Numbered from the stretch's first letter, positions 52,430 to 62,637 are shown. The stretch is 64,000 nt of DNA from Proteus vulgaris (GCF_016239305.1 NZ_JAEHOQ010000017.1:31731-95730), one strand, 5' to 3'. Numbers and translations: made by a program. Notes: generated by a model not told the origin, from the letters alone.

Positions 52430-53383
52430 CTAAACCTTTACCACAGGCAGATCTGTAATTTTTGTAGTGTATGCAGGTGAAAGCATTTCTCGTTTCATAC
52501 GCCAACTTGTGTCTATTCCCTTTCCTGCAAACCATACTTTGCTAATGCCTCGACTATTTATCAGATCCAATGTTTTCATCAATTGCTCACTTCCCTTGAA
52601 GAGTTTACTCTCAGAAAATAAGTTCAGCTGAACAACTGAAGTATCTGAAAAATCAGTGAGCATTATACCAGCCTTATGATACCGAACCCCTGATTTCCAG
52701 ATGGTCTTTAATGAACGCACTGCTGCATTGATTATGTCTCTTGTATCAGAACTTGGATATTCTAAACGTTCTGAATTGTGGTTGTGGTATTGAGGTCCAC
52801 TTCCGTAATGACTGGTCTGGATAAAAATAGAGACAATAGAACAGAGTTGTTTTTCAGTTCGAAGTTTCTCTGCTGCTCTTTCTGAATACTCACAAATAGC
52901 CTGATGCATATGTTCATAGAGCTCAATTTTTTTCCCAAATGAGCGTGAACAAATGATTTGTTCTTTAGTTTTTGCGATTTCTTCAAGCTCGATGCAAGAT
53001 TCACCATTCAGTTCTCTCACTGTACGTTCGACAACCACACCAAAAGTTTTACGGATCATAGTTGTTTCAGCGTTAGCCAAATCAAGAGCTGTAAAAATCC
53101 CCATAGCATTAAGCCGGTTGCTAATTTTTCTACCCACCCCCCACACTTCATTAACCGGCAAAAGAGCCATAAGCCGTTTCTGGCGTAAAGGAACACTCAA
53201 ATCGACTACACCACCGGTTTTGGTCCATGTTTTAGCTGCATGGTTTGCCAATTTAGCCAGTGTTTTAGTTTGAGCGAAACCGACACCGACCGGTACATGA
53301 GTAATCTGCAAAATTTTTTTTGTACCTGCTGACCGTAATTTTCTAGTCATGCCGGTCATATCAAGGAATTGTTCATCAATACT
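52430..53383 (-). pseudogene. umuC: umuC, Y-family polymerase subunit, 5'-truncated
   Basis: The frame encodes the C-terminal two thirds of UmuC: HTH-like fingers (NEVWGVGRKISNRLNAMGIF) and the little-finger domain (ICSRSFGKKIEL). At the upstream end it reads SIDEQFLDMTG; the catalytic Asp-Glu of the SIDE motif are the first residues left. The part before it is replaced by a Tn3-family repeat at 53384. Lacking the first palm Asp, it should be inactive. No umuD is seen. Confidence 0.88.
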
Positions 53384-53421
53384 GGGAGCCGCTTGGAATT
53401 TGGAAATTATCCTACGTTAAG
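53384..53421. repeat. Tn3-family terminal inverted repeat interrupting umuC
   Basis: The 38-bp end starts GGGAGCCGCTTGG and closes CCTACGTTAAG. It matches the repeat at 47912-47949 at about 31 of 38 positions and has its interior to the right. No 5-bp duplication was confirmed. Confidence 0.75.
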
Positions 53422-54122
53422 CGTTTTAAGCTTAACTGGTGATTTCGTTCCATGAGCAGAAACCTCTGAACGTAAGGGATGTACGGAACGTTCAGCCTGT
53501 CCGCTTTTGGTTTTGCTCACTTTCTGACATCAAGACAAAGTGGTGTACTTAATCGTTTGGTTAAATTTCAGACCCTATTACAGTTTCATCTTGTCCCTTG
53601 CATACTCATAACACAAAGGCGGAGGATAGGCAGACTATACGCCTCATAGAGGTCATACCTAATGGCAACACCACCGACAAACACACGTTAAATTTTAGTT
53701 CTACCATAATATGCCTCGTCCAGTCCTCCCTAAGAAACCCATTTTTGATCAGACAATTGCATAACTGAACAGCCTAATTCACCCGTACATAAAGCCCATT
53801 ATCAGCTTGCGCAATGATGCTGCATTGCAGAGTTCGCCAAGGCGAGCGCAATATTTAGTAGCGCCATATTCATCCCTCTTAATTTGCAAGAAACCTTGTC
53901 AAGTTTAATCATAATTGAACTCTGTGATCCACGTTAAAACATTAAATTTGATGAATATAATTAAGTTAAATCTACAATTTAGTTAATTAAATTCCAAAAA
54001 AAAATTAAATATTAGTATTTAAAGATAAAAAATTTCTTACTGATATTGATAGTATAAAAATGAAATTAATTTCCAAAAAACAAGCAAGAAAATTTAATTT
54101 TAAATAAAAACCAGAGGTTAAT
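53422..54122. other. non-coding remnant stretch
   Basis: About 700 bases without a credible gene. The first 500 are moderately GC-rich and may be the residue of transposon sequence; the last 200 are very AT-rich and precede the lyase gene. No transposase motif could be identified. Confidence 0.4.
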
Positions 54123-55337
54123 ATGACATATGATTTTGATGAAATTATTGATAGAAAAAACACTGATTCATTAAATTATGATGGATGGAGACAGTACATA
54201 TTTAATGACAAAAAAAATTCCAAATATAATTTTAAAGATGAGGAATTCATCAGAATGTGGGTTGCAGACATGGAATTTTCAACTCCACCTGAAATATTAA
54301 ATGCAATAAAAGAAAGGCTAGATAGAAAAATTTTAGGTTATACAAAGATTTATAGCGATGACTATAATGACATTTTTAAAGATTGGTGTAAAAGAAGATA
54401 CGAATGGGATATTGATGTAAATGATATAGTAATATCACCAGGTATTATTCCTGCTTTAAATAGATTAGTTCCATTGGTGATCAGTAATGATGAAAGAATT
54501 TTAATTCACACTCCATCATATACTCCATTTAAAAATGCTGGGGACTATAACTCTAGAGAAGTAATTTATTCCGACCTTAAATATAAAAACGGAAAATATG
54601 AAATTGATTTTGCTGATTTTGAAAAAAAATTAAAGGATAAAGAATTAAATATTAAATTATTTATCTTATCAAACCCACAAAATCCTACAGGTCGAGTTTG
54701 GACAAAAAACGAACTAATGAAAATGGGAAATATATGTATTGAAAACGATATATGGATTATATCTGATGAAATTCATTGTGATTTACTAAGAAATAATGTG
54801 CAACATATTCCTTTAGCTAAACTTTTTCCTAACGAAGAAAAAATAATAACATGTATGGCTCCAAGCAAAACATTTAATTTAGCGGGTAATTTAATGTCTA
54901 ATTTATTTATAAAAGACAAAAACCTGAAAGATGAATGGTTAAAATTATATGATGAATTTATATCACCACTTAGTTTAGTTGCAACTAAAGCTGCATATAA
55001 AAGCTGTGATAATTGGCTCGAAAAACTAAAAGAATATTTAGATGATAATTTTAAATTAACATTTGAATTCTTTAATGAATTTTTCCCAAAATCTAATTTT
55101 GAAATCCCAGAGTCAACTTATTTGGCGTGGATAGATATAAATAAATATTTACCGGCTGATTTCGATAAAAATAATTTATCGTTATTCTTTGCTAACAATT
55201 CTGGAATATTATTGGAGGGTGGAAATATGTTTGTAAGTAATGGTGATGGATTTATAAGATTAAATTTAGCCTGTCCTAGATCAATATTAATGGAAGGTTT
55301 AAATAAAATAAAACAATCATTATTATCACTAAATTAA
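54123..55337 (+). CDS. MalY/PatB-like cystathionine beta-lyase
   Basis: The 404-residue PLP enzyme has the MalY layout: RMWVADMEFSTPPEI, VISPGIIPAL, SNPQNPTGRVW, ISDEIHCDL and the PLP lysine in APSKTFNLAG. It probably breaks C-S bonds of cystathionine or cysteine, giving pyruvate, ammonia and sulfide or homocysteine. The gene is far more AT-rich than the cargo that follows and was likely acquired separately. The permease gene follows after 14 bases. Confidence 0.85.
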   Translation: MTYDFDEIIDRKNTDSLNYDGWRQYIFNDKKNSKYNFKDEEFIRMWVADMEFSTPPEILNAIKERLDRKILGYTKIYSDDYNDIFKDWCKRRYEWDIDVNDIVISPGIIPALNRLVPLVISNDERILIHTPSYTPFKNAGDYNSREVIYSDLKYKNGKYEIDFADFEKKLKDKELNIKLFILSNPQNPTGRVWTKNELMKMGNICIENDIWIISDEIHCDLLRNNVQHIPLAKLFPNEEKIITCMAPSKTFNLAGNLMSNLFIKDKNLKDEWLKLYDEFISPLSLVATKAAYKSCDNWLEKLKEYLDDNFKLTFEFFNEFFPKSNFEIPESTYLAWIDINKYLPADFDKNNLSLFFANNSGILLEGGNMFVSNGDGFIRLNLACPRSILMEGLNKIKQSLLSLN

Positions 55338-55351
55338 AGTGAATTTTAATC

Positions 55352-56611
55352 ATGAAAAATAATCATAATAATAAAATACCTTTTACCCTATATGATTTTG
55401 GTTGGGTTGTATTATGTATTGGAATGGCAATTGGTTCTGGAATTGTTCTTATGCCAGTTCAAATTGGATTAAAAGGAGTATGGGTATTTTTATTTTCAAT
55501 AATACTTTCTTATCCAGCCATATACCTACTACAAAATCTTTACCTAAGAACCTTATCAGAAACAAAAGAATGCGATGATTATTCTGGAATTATAACTCAA
55601 TATCTAGGAAAAAATTGGGGGATAACTTTAGGTGCTATCTATTTTTTTATGCTATTAACAGGAATACTTGGGTATTCACTTGCAATAACGTACGATGGTG
55701 CATCATATTTTAAAACATTTGGATTAACTAATGATACTCTTTCAGATACATTTTGGTTTCCTTTATTATTAATATCATCATTAGTATTTATAGCTTCTCA
55801 AGGCGAGAAGATTTTATTTAAAATATCGGGTCCAATGGTAGCTATAAAATTTGGAATTATTTTGGTTTTGGGGTTCTTTATGATACCTCATTGGAATTTT
55901 GAAAATATTAAGGCTATGCCAAATTTTTTATCATTTGTACGTGATGTATTTCTAACTTTACCTTTTACATTATATTCGATATTATTTGTTCAGATTTTAA
56001 ACCCTATGAATATCGCTTACAGAAAAATAGAGGAAAATAGAGAAACAGCAACATATAGAGCAATAAGAACAAATAGAATAGCATATGCTGCATTAGCAAT
56101 TGTAGTGCTATTTTATGCATTTTCATTCACATTTTCAATTAGTTATGAGCAAGCTACATCTGCATTTGAGCAAAATATTTCAGCTCTAGCAATCGCAGCA
56201 CAAGTTATACCCGGATCAACCGTAAAAGTAATGGCAACAATGTTAAATGTTTTTTCACTTATTACAGCATTTTTAGGGATCTACTTAGGTATTCATGAAT
56301 CTTTGAAAGGAATAGTTGTTAATATAATTTCACGTTTTATTTCTAGAGAAAAAATTAATAATAAAATATTAAATATCTCAATAGGTGTTTTTGTAGCCCT
56401 ATCATTATCCATTTGGGTTTCAACTAAATTCCCTGTCTTATTAGTTTTTCAATTAGCTGGACCTCTGTACGGTATTGTATCATGTTTAATACCAGTTTAT
56501 TTAGTTTACAAAGTCAAATCTTTACATAAATACAAAACATACTCATCAATTTACATTGCCTTTTTTGGAATATTACTGTGTATATCGCCATTTTTAAAAT
56601 TCTTTGAATAA
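55352..56611 (+). CDS. HAAAP-family amino acid permease
   Basis: The 419-residue protein has about eleven membrane segments and the GWVVLCIGMAIGSGIV start of the serine/threonine/hydroxy amino acid transporters (SdaC, TdcC, YhaO type). Together with the lyase it suggests uptake of cysteine or serine. YhaO (CyuP) is a known cysteine-linked permease in this family. It is as AT-rich as the lyase gene. Confidence 0.8.
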   Translation: MKNNHNNKIPFTLYDFGWVVLCIGMAIGSGIVLMPVQIGLKGVWVFLFSIILSYPAIYLLQNLYLRTLSETKECDDYSGIITQYLGKNWGITLGAIYFFMLLTGILGYSLAITYDGASYFKTFGLTNDTLSDTFWFPLLLISSLVFIASQGEKILFKISGPMVAIKFGIILVLGFFMIPHWNFENIKAMPNFLSFVRDVFLTLPFTLYSILFVQILNPMNIAYRKIEENRETATYRAIRTNRIAYAALAIVVLFYAFSFTFSISYEQATSAFEQNISALAIAAQVIPGSTVKVMATMLNVFSLITAFLGIYLGIHESLKGIVVNIISRFISREKINNKILNISIGVFVALSLSIWVSTKFPVLLVFQLAGPLYGIVSCLIPVYLVYKVKSLHKYKTYSSIYIAFFGILLCISPFLKFFE

Positions 56612-56853
56612 AATTTTTTTTAAGATTGATTAAGTTTTAATTTATACATATATTAAATGGAAAGTAGTGCCAACACCAAGGAACTTGATAGTATAATGCG
56701 GGGATGTAATTTCCTATCAAATACTAATTTTTATTAAAAAGATAAATACAATTAGATTGGTAATAATAAATCATATAAAACGATAAGGAGAATAGGCTTG
56801 CTGGGAAAATAAATTTCAGCAAGCCTTAATATTATAAACTAAACAATATATAA

Positions 56854-57315
56854 CTATGTTATTGGTAAACCTTTAAATGATTTTATTTCTCTAATACCAA
56901 AACTAGTATTCATTTCTTTAATGTTACCTATTGCCCTGATTTTCTCCATTGATACGTGATGAAAATCGTCCATATCTCTAATAACTAATTGTAAAAGATA
57001 ATCATATCTACCAGAGATATTATGACAAACAATAACATTATCAACTTTCAAAATTTCTCTTTCAAATTGCTTCATGGTTTCTTCAGAATGAAAGTCTAGA
57101 GTTATATTCATGAAGGCGTAAAAATTATACCCTAAACTTTTAGGTTCAATAACTGCTTGGTATTTTTTTATAACCTCTTGTTCAAGAAGTTTAAGTCTCT
57201 TCCAGCATGCAGGTGGCGATAAAAAAACACGCTTAGCAACCTCCGCATTATTTAAACGACCATCTGCTTGCAATAGCTTAAGTATTTGCATATCAACTTT
57301 ATCAAGCTTCATCAT
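56854..57315 (-). CDS. Lrp/AsnC-family regulator
   Basis: The 153-residue product has an N-terminal helix-turn-helix (LDKVDMQILKLLQADGRL, AEVAKRVFLSPPACWKRL) and the C-terminal RAM domain (YDYLLQLVIRDMDDF, FGIREIKSFKGLP). It resembles DecR/CyuR (YbaO), which activates a cysteine permease-desulfidase operon in E. coli. It is convergent with the permease gene, 240 bases away. Control of that pair is inferred. Confidence 0.85.
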   Translation of the reverse strand: MMKLDKVDMQILKLLQADGRLNNAEVAKRVFLSPPACWKRLKLLEQEVIKKYQAVIEPKSLGYNFYAFMNITLDFHSEETMKQFEREILKVDNVIVCHNISGRYDYLLQLVIRDMDDFHHVSMEKIRAIGNIKEMNTSFGIREIKSFKGLPIT

Positions 57316-57595
57316 ATTAGTAACCTATGGCATTAATCATAATTAGGTAATTTTAATAATTATATCTTGTTTTTAAATATTAAGGCCTGTAAACAAAATG
57401 GTTTAATTGGTACCTTTTAAATCGAAAAACAGCACGTATACTGTTAAGCAATCTCAGATGAAAAAACAATAAATTGTACCAACATCGATAGAGATTAGTT
57501 AGAGGCATTAATTAGTGAAGAACAATTCTTGTGCATTGTACTCTCTTTCTGTTTCAAGATTGGTTGTCAATATGGCATAAAATTGCTTTCATAAA

Positions 57596-58369
57596 TCAGC
57601 GACGAACAGCCATAATTCCAGCATCAACGTCCCAGATAGCACCAGTCACCCAAGCGGCTTTATCTGACAACAGGAACATAATGGTGTTCGCTACATCTTC
57701 CGGAGTACCCACACGTCCGAGCGGATGGAAATCGTTCATGGCCTTCATTGCCTCTGCAATATCATCCTTGTCCATAAAACCTTCGTAAATAGGCGTATGT
57801 ACAATTCCCGGTGATACAGCATTAACACGGATACCTGTGCTAGCTAGTTCTATAGCAAGATTACGAGTCAACGCGTGCAGACCCGCCTTCGCCATAGAGT
57901 AGGCTGAAGCAGGTGAGTCACCTAGAGCGGCTTGAGCACCAATTGAGCCCACATTAACAATAGCGCCTTCGTACTTTCCAGCCAGCATGTTTTTCACCAC
58001 GTCTTGGGTAATAAAAAATGTAGCTCGATTAAGTGAAAGATACATGTCATAGTCCGTACCATCGTGTTCGATAAAACTCTTTGGAATGAAGATACCCGCA
58101 GAATTGACCATCAGATTAATATCACGATGATGAGTGTTAATTTCCTGTCGGATAAAGTTCATTCCATCTTCAGTCATTAGATTGGCCGCAATGACCGAAA
58201 CGTTCCCGAACTGACTTAACTCTTCTTTAACTGCCTCCGCTTTGTCTTTTCTATTACCAGTCAGCACTACACTACCGCCGGCTTTCAGTACCATACGGGC
58301 GGTTTCAAGCCCCATTCCGCTTGTGCCGCCAACGACTAAAAGTTTTTTACCTTTGAAAAAATCGCTCAT
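57596..58369 (-). CDS. short-chain dehydrogenase/reductase
   Basis: The 257-residue SDR has the nucleotide-binding GGTSGMGLE motif, NSAG (variant of NNAG), catalytic Ser in GSIGA and YSMAK (Tyr, Lys). It is probably NADPH-dependent and may reduce carbonyls. It ends the operon starting with the old yellow enzyme gene; the start at 58369 follows GGAGTGAGAA. Confidence 0.88.
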   Translation of the reverse strand: MSDFFKGKKLLVVGGTSGMGLETARMVLKAGGSVVLTGNRKDKAEAVKEELSQFGNVSVIAANLMTEDGMNFIRQEINTHHRDINLMVNSAGIFIPKSFIEHDGTDYDMYLSLNRATFFITQDVVKNMLAGKYEGAIVNVGSIGAQAALGDSPASAYSMAKAGLHALTRNLAIELASTGIRVNAVSPGIVHTPIYEGFMDKDDIAEAMKAMNDFHPLGRVGTPEDVANTIMFLLSDKAAWVTGAIWDVDAGIMAVRR

Positions 58370-58429
58370 TTCTCACTCCATTTTTGCAGGTTATATTCAG
58401 CCAATACTTATACTGTCGATAAAGGGTAT

Positions 58430-59131
58430 TTAAATGCTACAGCCATCAATGCCGCATGTTTGGCCGTTCGTACTGAGTAGAGCTTCCTGCTTTTCATCCC
58501 AGACCTGCAGCAAAGCGCTGAGAAAATTCTCTGCAGACTGAGCACCGCTAATAGCATACTTCTCATTCAACAGAAAAAGCGGTACGCCACTGACCCCCAA
58601 TGAACGAGCATAAGTTTCATCGTCATGCACAGAGGCTCGTAGGCTCTCGTTATTTAAAGCGCTGCGTGCATCAGATGCATTCATACCAACTTCTTCAGCC
58701 AGCTTAATCAACTCTGAAGAGTCAAAAATAGAGCGTCCTTCTGTGGTTCCGGCCAGGTATAAACGTTCAGCCATCATATCGCCCATGCCTTCCTGATGTG
58801 CAGCAGCCAACAGGGTCAGCGCATTTTCAGTATCACCAAATAGCATGGTGTCAAAATTATACTGAAGACCTTCCAATTTACCGGCCGTTTCCACTTGGTT
58901 CATCATTAATTCAGCATCGTGCTGCCCCCCAAATTTTTTATACAGAGCCTCCCGAAAGGGCAATGGAGGACGATCGCCTGAAATACGAAAACCATGATGG
59001 CGTATCACGACACTATCTCGGTGTTCAAATGCGGCAAGCCCTTTTTCAAAGCGTTTTTTGGCTATCCAGCACCATGGGCAGACTAAGTCTGACCAAATAT
59101 CGATAGTGATAATAGGTTTAAGAATTTCCAT
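58430..59131 (-). CDS. FrnE-like DsbA-family thiol oxidoreductase
   Basis: The 233-residue cytosolic protein has the thioredoxin-like CPWC site (SDLVCPWCWIAKK) and the cis-Pro loop GVSGVPLFLLN of the FrnE/2-hydroxychromene isomerase group. It ends with a Cys-rich tail (CGIDGCSI). FrnE proteins protect against oxidative and thiol stress. It lies between the OYE and SDR genes. Confidence 0.85.
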   Translation of the reverse strand: MEILKPIITIDIWSDLVCPWCWIAKKRFEKGLAAFEHRDSVVIRHHGFRISGDRPPLPFREALYKKFGGQHDAELMMNQVETAGKLEGLQYNFDTMLFGDTENALTLLAAAHQEGMGDMMAERLYLAGTTEGRSIFDSSELIKLAEEVGMNASDARSALNNESLRASVHDDETYARSLGVSGVPLFLLNEKYAISGAQSAENFLSALLQVWDEKQEALLSTNGQTCGIDGCSI

Positions 59132-59216
59132 TTTTATTCCTAATAAATATTAAAATTAGTTCTTCCGGATGCCGTTACATTGGGATACCGCCGCATAAGA
59201 CTCCGGAAGTAATGTC

Positions 59217-60323
59217 TTATTCAGCGGCCCAAAAAGGATAATCGGTATACCCTTTTTCAGGATTGCCGCTAACACCGTAGTAGGTAGAGCGATCGCTTTC
59301 TGCCAGTGGCCAGCCATTCCGCATTCTTTCAACCAGGTCCGGATTAGCAATGTACGGAACACCAAAGGCCACCATATCCACTTCATTGTTTTTTAGCGCC
59401 ATTTCGGCAATATCACGGTTGAACCCACCCGCGGCGATTAACGTACCGGTGAAAGCCTTCCTGAAAGCTGCTTTGAATCCTTCAGGTGTCAGTGCTTTGG
59501 TATACTCTGGTTGATAGTAAAGATGCACATACGCCAATTCGCGTTGACCCAGCGCCGCTGCCATTTCATTCCAAGTTTCGTCTTCCCCCTCATAAGGGGC
59601 AAGATCGTAGATACGGCCATACGGAGAAAGCCGGACGGCAACTTTGCTGTTACCTATAGCGGATGAAACTGCATCGATAGTTTCCAGCAGAAAGCGTTGA
59701 CGATTTTTAACAGAACCACCATAACCATCCGTACGTGTATTTAGTTCACTACTGAGGAACTGGTCAAAAATAAACCCGTTAGCGGCCATGATCTCAACGC
59801 CGTCAAAACCAGCATCCATTGCTAATCGAGCTGAGCTGACAAAATCCTGAGTAACACGACTAATTTCGTCTGTTTCCAAAGCGCGCGGGGCACTGGGTAT
59901 GACAGGACCCGGTTCACCTGAATCTGTCAGCGCAAACACCGTCGTGTTGATTGCCTGCACAGTGCCTGAAGAAACAGGTACCATTTGATTTGGTAACAAA
60001 GAAACGTGAGACATTCGACCAACATGCCACAGTTGGGCAAAAATACGACCTCCCTTCTCATGCACAGCATCCGTCACTTTACGCCAGCCATCGACATGAG
60101 CATTTGTGTAAATTCCTGGCGTGTAGAGATAACCGCGAGCTTCTTCTGAAACTGGCAATCCTTCCGTTATAAGAAGTCCTGCAGACGCACGCTGCGCGTA
60201 ATAAAGTGCAACAACATCATCCGCGACATCATTCATTGTGCGAGTACGGGTCATGGGGGCCATCACCACACGGTTTTTTAACTCAAGACCAGACAGGTTG
60301 TAAGGCGTGAATAACTTACTCAT
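59217..60323 (-). CDS. old yellow enzyme, NADH:flavin oxidoreductase
   Basis: From the ATG at 60323 (GAGGTATTCG before it) the protein has 368 residues with OYE motifs: PYNLSGLELKNRVVMAP, HVGRMSHVS, GFDGVEIMAANGFIFDQFLS and the C-terminal GVPYIANPDLV. NemA-like flavoenzymes reduce electrophiles such as quinones and enals. It heads the OYE-FrnE-SDR operon. A CTACTAGTTG site lies 125 bases upstream. Confidence 0.9.
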   Translation of the reverse strand: MSKLFTPYNLSGLELKNRVVMAPMTRTRTMNDVADDVVALYYAQRASAGLLITEGLPVSEEARGYLYTPGIYTNAHVDGWRKVTDAVHEKGGRIFAQLWHVGRMSHVSLLPNQMVPVSSGTVQAINTTVFALTDSGEPGPVIPSAPRALETDEISRVTQDFVSSARLAMDAGFDGVEIMAANGFIFDQFLSSELNTRTDGYGGSVKNRQRFLLETIDAVSSAIGNSKVAVRLSPYGRIYDLAPYEGEDETWNEMAAALGQRELAYVHLYYQPEYTKALTPEGFKAAFRKAFTGTLIAAGGFNRDIAEMALKNNEVDMVAFGVPYIANPDLVERMRNGWPLAESDRSTYYGVSGNPEKGYTDYPFWAAE

Positions 60324-60447
60324 CGAATACCTCATAATTTGTTTATTTTATATAACACGGGCTAGGATGCAGTTGTGTACTGAACAATAGTTAACTAATG
60401 ACACCAATCCACTTCATCCTCTGGAAAGTCGATAAAGCATATCACAC

Positions 60448-60469
60448 CTATCTACTAGTTGATAGATTG
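60448..60469. promoter_or_regulatory. TetR-type operator between OYE and thioredoxin genes
   Basis: ATCTAC-TAGTTG-ATAGAT is a near-palindrome between the divergent OYE and thioredoxin genes. It shares the 10-mer CTACTAGTTG with the sites before tetR and osmC and could control both directions. Confidence 0.75.
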
Positions 60470-60542
60470 ACGTGAATTATTTATACTGCTACTTAAATCC
60501 AGTTACAACTGCAGAAAAACATAAATATCAGGAGAGTAAATC

Positions 60543-60872
60543 GTGCATGAAATAATCCATTATAACGAAGATAATTTTCGCGATATTGAACGCTATGAAG
60601 GAGTATCAGTAGTGCGCTTCTCTGCGCCTTGGTGTCCACCTTGTCAAGCAAGTGAGGCGTTTTTTAACGCATTCATCAATCAGCTTGATAATGACGTACA
60701 GGCAGGTAAGGTGAACGTTGATTTGGCGCCGGTATTAACAACAAAATACGAAATCTGGGGACTACCTTCAGTTTTGATATTTAAGGAAGGTCAGCTGATA
60801 AGGCGTATACCCGGTGTGAAATCAGCTGCTTTTTATGCCGGTGCGATAGACGATGTTAAAAAAGGGCTATAA
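60543..60872 (+). CDS. thioredoxin
   Basis: The 109-residue protein has CPPC in FSAPWCPPCQAS and a cis-Pro in WGLPSVLIF. The CPPC active site differs from the standard CGPC and lowers or shifts the redox potential in other systems. It is divergent from the OYE operon and shares its operator region. A terminator overlaps its stop codon. A GTG start at 60543 is used, after AGGAGAG. Confidence 0.88.
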   Translation: MHEIIHYNEDNFRDIERYEGVSVVRFSAPWCPPCQASEAFFNAFINQLDNDVQAGKVNVDLAPVLTTKYEIWGLPSVLIFKEGQLIRRIPGVKSAAFYAGAIDDVKKGL

Positions 60873-60883
60873 TGCCCTTTTTT
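60858..60883 (+). terminator. terminator overlapping the thioredoxin stop codon
   Basis: AAAAAAGGGC and GCCCTTTTTT pair with a 6-base loop that includes the TAA stop. A T-run follows. Confidence 0.75.
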
Positions 60884-61011
60884 ATCAAAAATGATCTATT
60901 TTGCATAAATTCCGGTCTCATTTATTTTATAAATAATAAGACACCTAGTAAAGTTCATCAGATGCCTTATGCCTGAAAAATTATCAAATTATATCAGGAT
61001 CATAACATCTA

Positions 61012-61350
61012 TCAGCTTCTCATCTGGTTGATAGCATCTAGAGTACGAGCAGAATATACAGCGGCAGCACCGGCATTAAGATTAATTGCCACACCTAGAG
61101 CTTCTGCAATTTCGTCATCTGTTGCACCTGCATTAATCGCGGCTTCAGCATGAAAAGCTATACAACCGTCACAGCGGGTAGTGACTGCACAGGCGAGAGC
61201 GATAAGCTCACGAACTTTAGCACCGAGCAAATCAGTTTTACTACCTGCGCTACCCAGCGTCACCACGCCTTTCATAGTATCAGGTGCTAATTTGCCAAGT
61301 TGGCTAAGGCGTTGCATCAGTTCTGTACGGTAACTATTCCAATCTTGCAT
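61012..61350 (-). CDS. AhpD-like carboxymuconolactone decarboxylase-family protein
   Basis: The 112-residue protein has the AhpD motif TTRCDGCIAFHAEAA with the CxxC and His of the peroxidase family. Such proteins support alkyl hydroperoxide reduction. It follows the TetR gene by 17 bases in the same operon. A strong site (GGGGGATCCC) precedes its ATG. Confidence 0.88.
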   Translation of the reverse strand: MQDWNSYRTELMQRLSQLGKLAPDTMKGVVTLGSAGSKTDLLGAKVRELIALACAVTTRCDGCIAFHAEAAINAGATDDEIAEALGVAINLNAGAAAVYSARTLDAINQMRS

Positions 61351-61367
61351 GGGATCCCCCTTTGTTT

Positions 61368-61934
61368 TTAAATTTTAAGAATCTGTAATATATGCTTCAA
61401 GCTACTACCGAATACCTCTGGTCTTCCGGTTGCCCTCGCCACGACACTGGCACCTTCGCATATATTGATAATCAGCAAAGCCGCATCGACAGCGGTCAGG
61501 TTTGAAGAAAACTCTCCTGTACTGTTGCCTTGGTCAACTATGCTAACTAACCATTTGATTTGCATATCAAAATATAACGACGTCTGCTCTGTAATGTTTT
61601 GAGGTAGATTAGCCGTCTCAGCTGAAAGTGCACAGCATAACGGCAGCAAAGAAGCTCGATAACTTTCTGTAAAAAGATCTACATATGCCGCTATTTTTCC
61701 AGCTGCCGAATTTTCTGTTAATTCGATCTGGTCAAATAAGTTACGTGTATCCAAAAATGCTTGCCTGACCACCTGTTCGCCGAGTATGTCTTTTGTCGGA
61801 AAATGGTGATGTATGCTAGCCTTAGTGATACCAATACTCTTAGACAGGTCAGCATAACTGAAGGCTGAATAGCCTTTCTCTCTCATCAAGTGCTCAGCCT
61901 CACAGAGAAGGCGTTCACGTGTCATTGTTGTCAT
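61368..61934 (-). CDS. TetR-family regulator with a CC motif
   Basis: The 188-residue protein has the TetR helix-turn-helix (YADLSKSIGITKASIHHHFPTK split over helix 2 and 3). Adjacent Cys100 and Cys101 (LPLCCALSAE) lie where NemR-like regulators sense electrophiles. The operator overlaps its own promoter 13 bases before its start, so it is probably autorepressed. I infer that it is the local controller of the thiol/electrophile cluster. Confidence 0.88.
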   Translation of the reverse strand: MTTMTRERLLCEAEHLMREKGYSAFSYADLSKSIGITKASIHHHFPTKDILGEQVVRQAFLDTRNLFDQIELTENSAAGKIAAYVDLFTESYRASLLPLCCALSAETANLPQNITEQTSLYFDMQIKWLVSIVDQGNSTGEFSSNLTAVDAALLIINICEGASVVARATGRPEVFGSSLKHILQILKI

Positions 61935-61946
61935 GATATACCTCTA

Positions 61947-61968
61947 TAATCTACTAGTTGGTAGATTA
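61947..61968. promoter_or_regulatory. TetR operator before the tetR gene
   Basis: TAATCTAC-TAGTTG-GTAGATTA has two perfect 8-bp arms with a 6-bp spacer. It lies directly before the ribosome binding site of tetR, fitting autorepression. Confidence 0.85.
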
Positions 61969-62037
61969 TATTGTTCTCTAAATGATATCGCAAGACTCCA
62001 CGCCACAGAAAACGGACTAAGGCGTTAACGAAGATAA

Positions 62038-62595
62038 TTACACTAAGCGAGTTTCTATCAGCACAGGATTTGCGAGAGTATCATGGATAGGTGAATTTTC
62101 CGGTAGAAGCCTAACTAGCTCTTCGAGCTGCTCACGGGTAGCGGTATTGCTGTCTAGGCGTACGTTGACACGAATACTTTTGGCACCTTTACGTACATTT
62201 TGATCTAAACCAAGAAAGCCTTTCATATCAATGTCGAAATAAAGATCCAATTCGATTCCTTCTAACTCTATACCTTTTTCTGCCGCCATCAAGGTTAAGG
62301 TAGCGGTATAGCAGCCCGCTAAAGCCTGTAGAATATACTCCGTCGGACTCATACCAGTATCCGCCCCCAGAATTCCCGGAGGCTCATCACCGATATTTGA
62401 AAATTTTCCAGCGCGACTGTTATCCTCTTTACCATTCTGAAAAGATGACCCTGTTTCTACGCGAACCGCTAAACCACCGTGTGAGCGTGCTTTTACTTGA
62501 AACGACATGTTGCCTAGGCCAGGCTCTGCGCGTACGGCTTCGCGAATATTGCTGATAGCATTAGCCGATGCTTGGGGTTTCACTGCGTGAGACAT
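62038..62595 (-). CDS. OsmC-family peroxide/thiol-stress protein
   Basis: From the ATG at 62595 (AGGAGTGAAT before it) the protein has 185 residues. It has the OsmC blocks ADTGMSPTEYILQALAGCYT (cut here for the Cys site) and LYFDIDMKGF. OsmC/Ohr-type enzymes reduce organic peroxides through paired Cys; only the first of the two typical Cys is clearly seen. An upstream in-frame start at 62631 is less likely. Confidence 0.85.
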   Translation of the reverse strand: MSHAVKPQASANAISNIREAVRAEPGLGNMSFQVKARSHGGLAVRVETGSSFQNGKEDNSRAGKFSNIGDEPPGILGADTGMSPTEYILQALAGCYTATLTLMAAEKGIELEGIELDLYFDIDMKGFLGLDQNVRKGAKSIRVNVRLDSNTATREQLEELVRLLPENSPIHDTLANPVLIETRLV

Positions 62596-62637
62596 ATTCA
62601 CTCCTAATAAAGGTTGATGACGATAAGTCACAATAAA

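Noticed and set aside
53384..53421. The two Tn3-type repeats as ends of one intact transposon
   Set aside because: They face away from each other and share only about 31 of 38 bases, so the segment between them is outside both elements.
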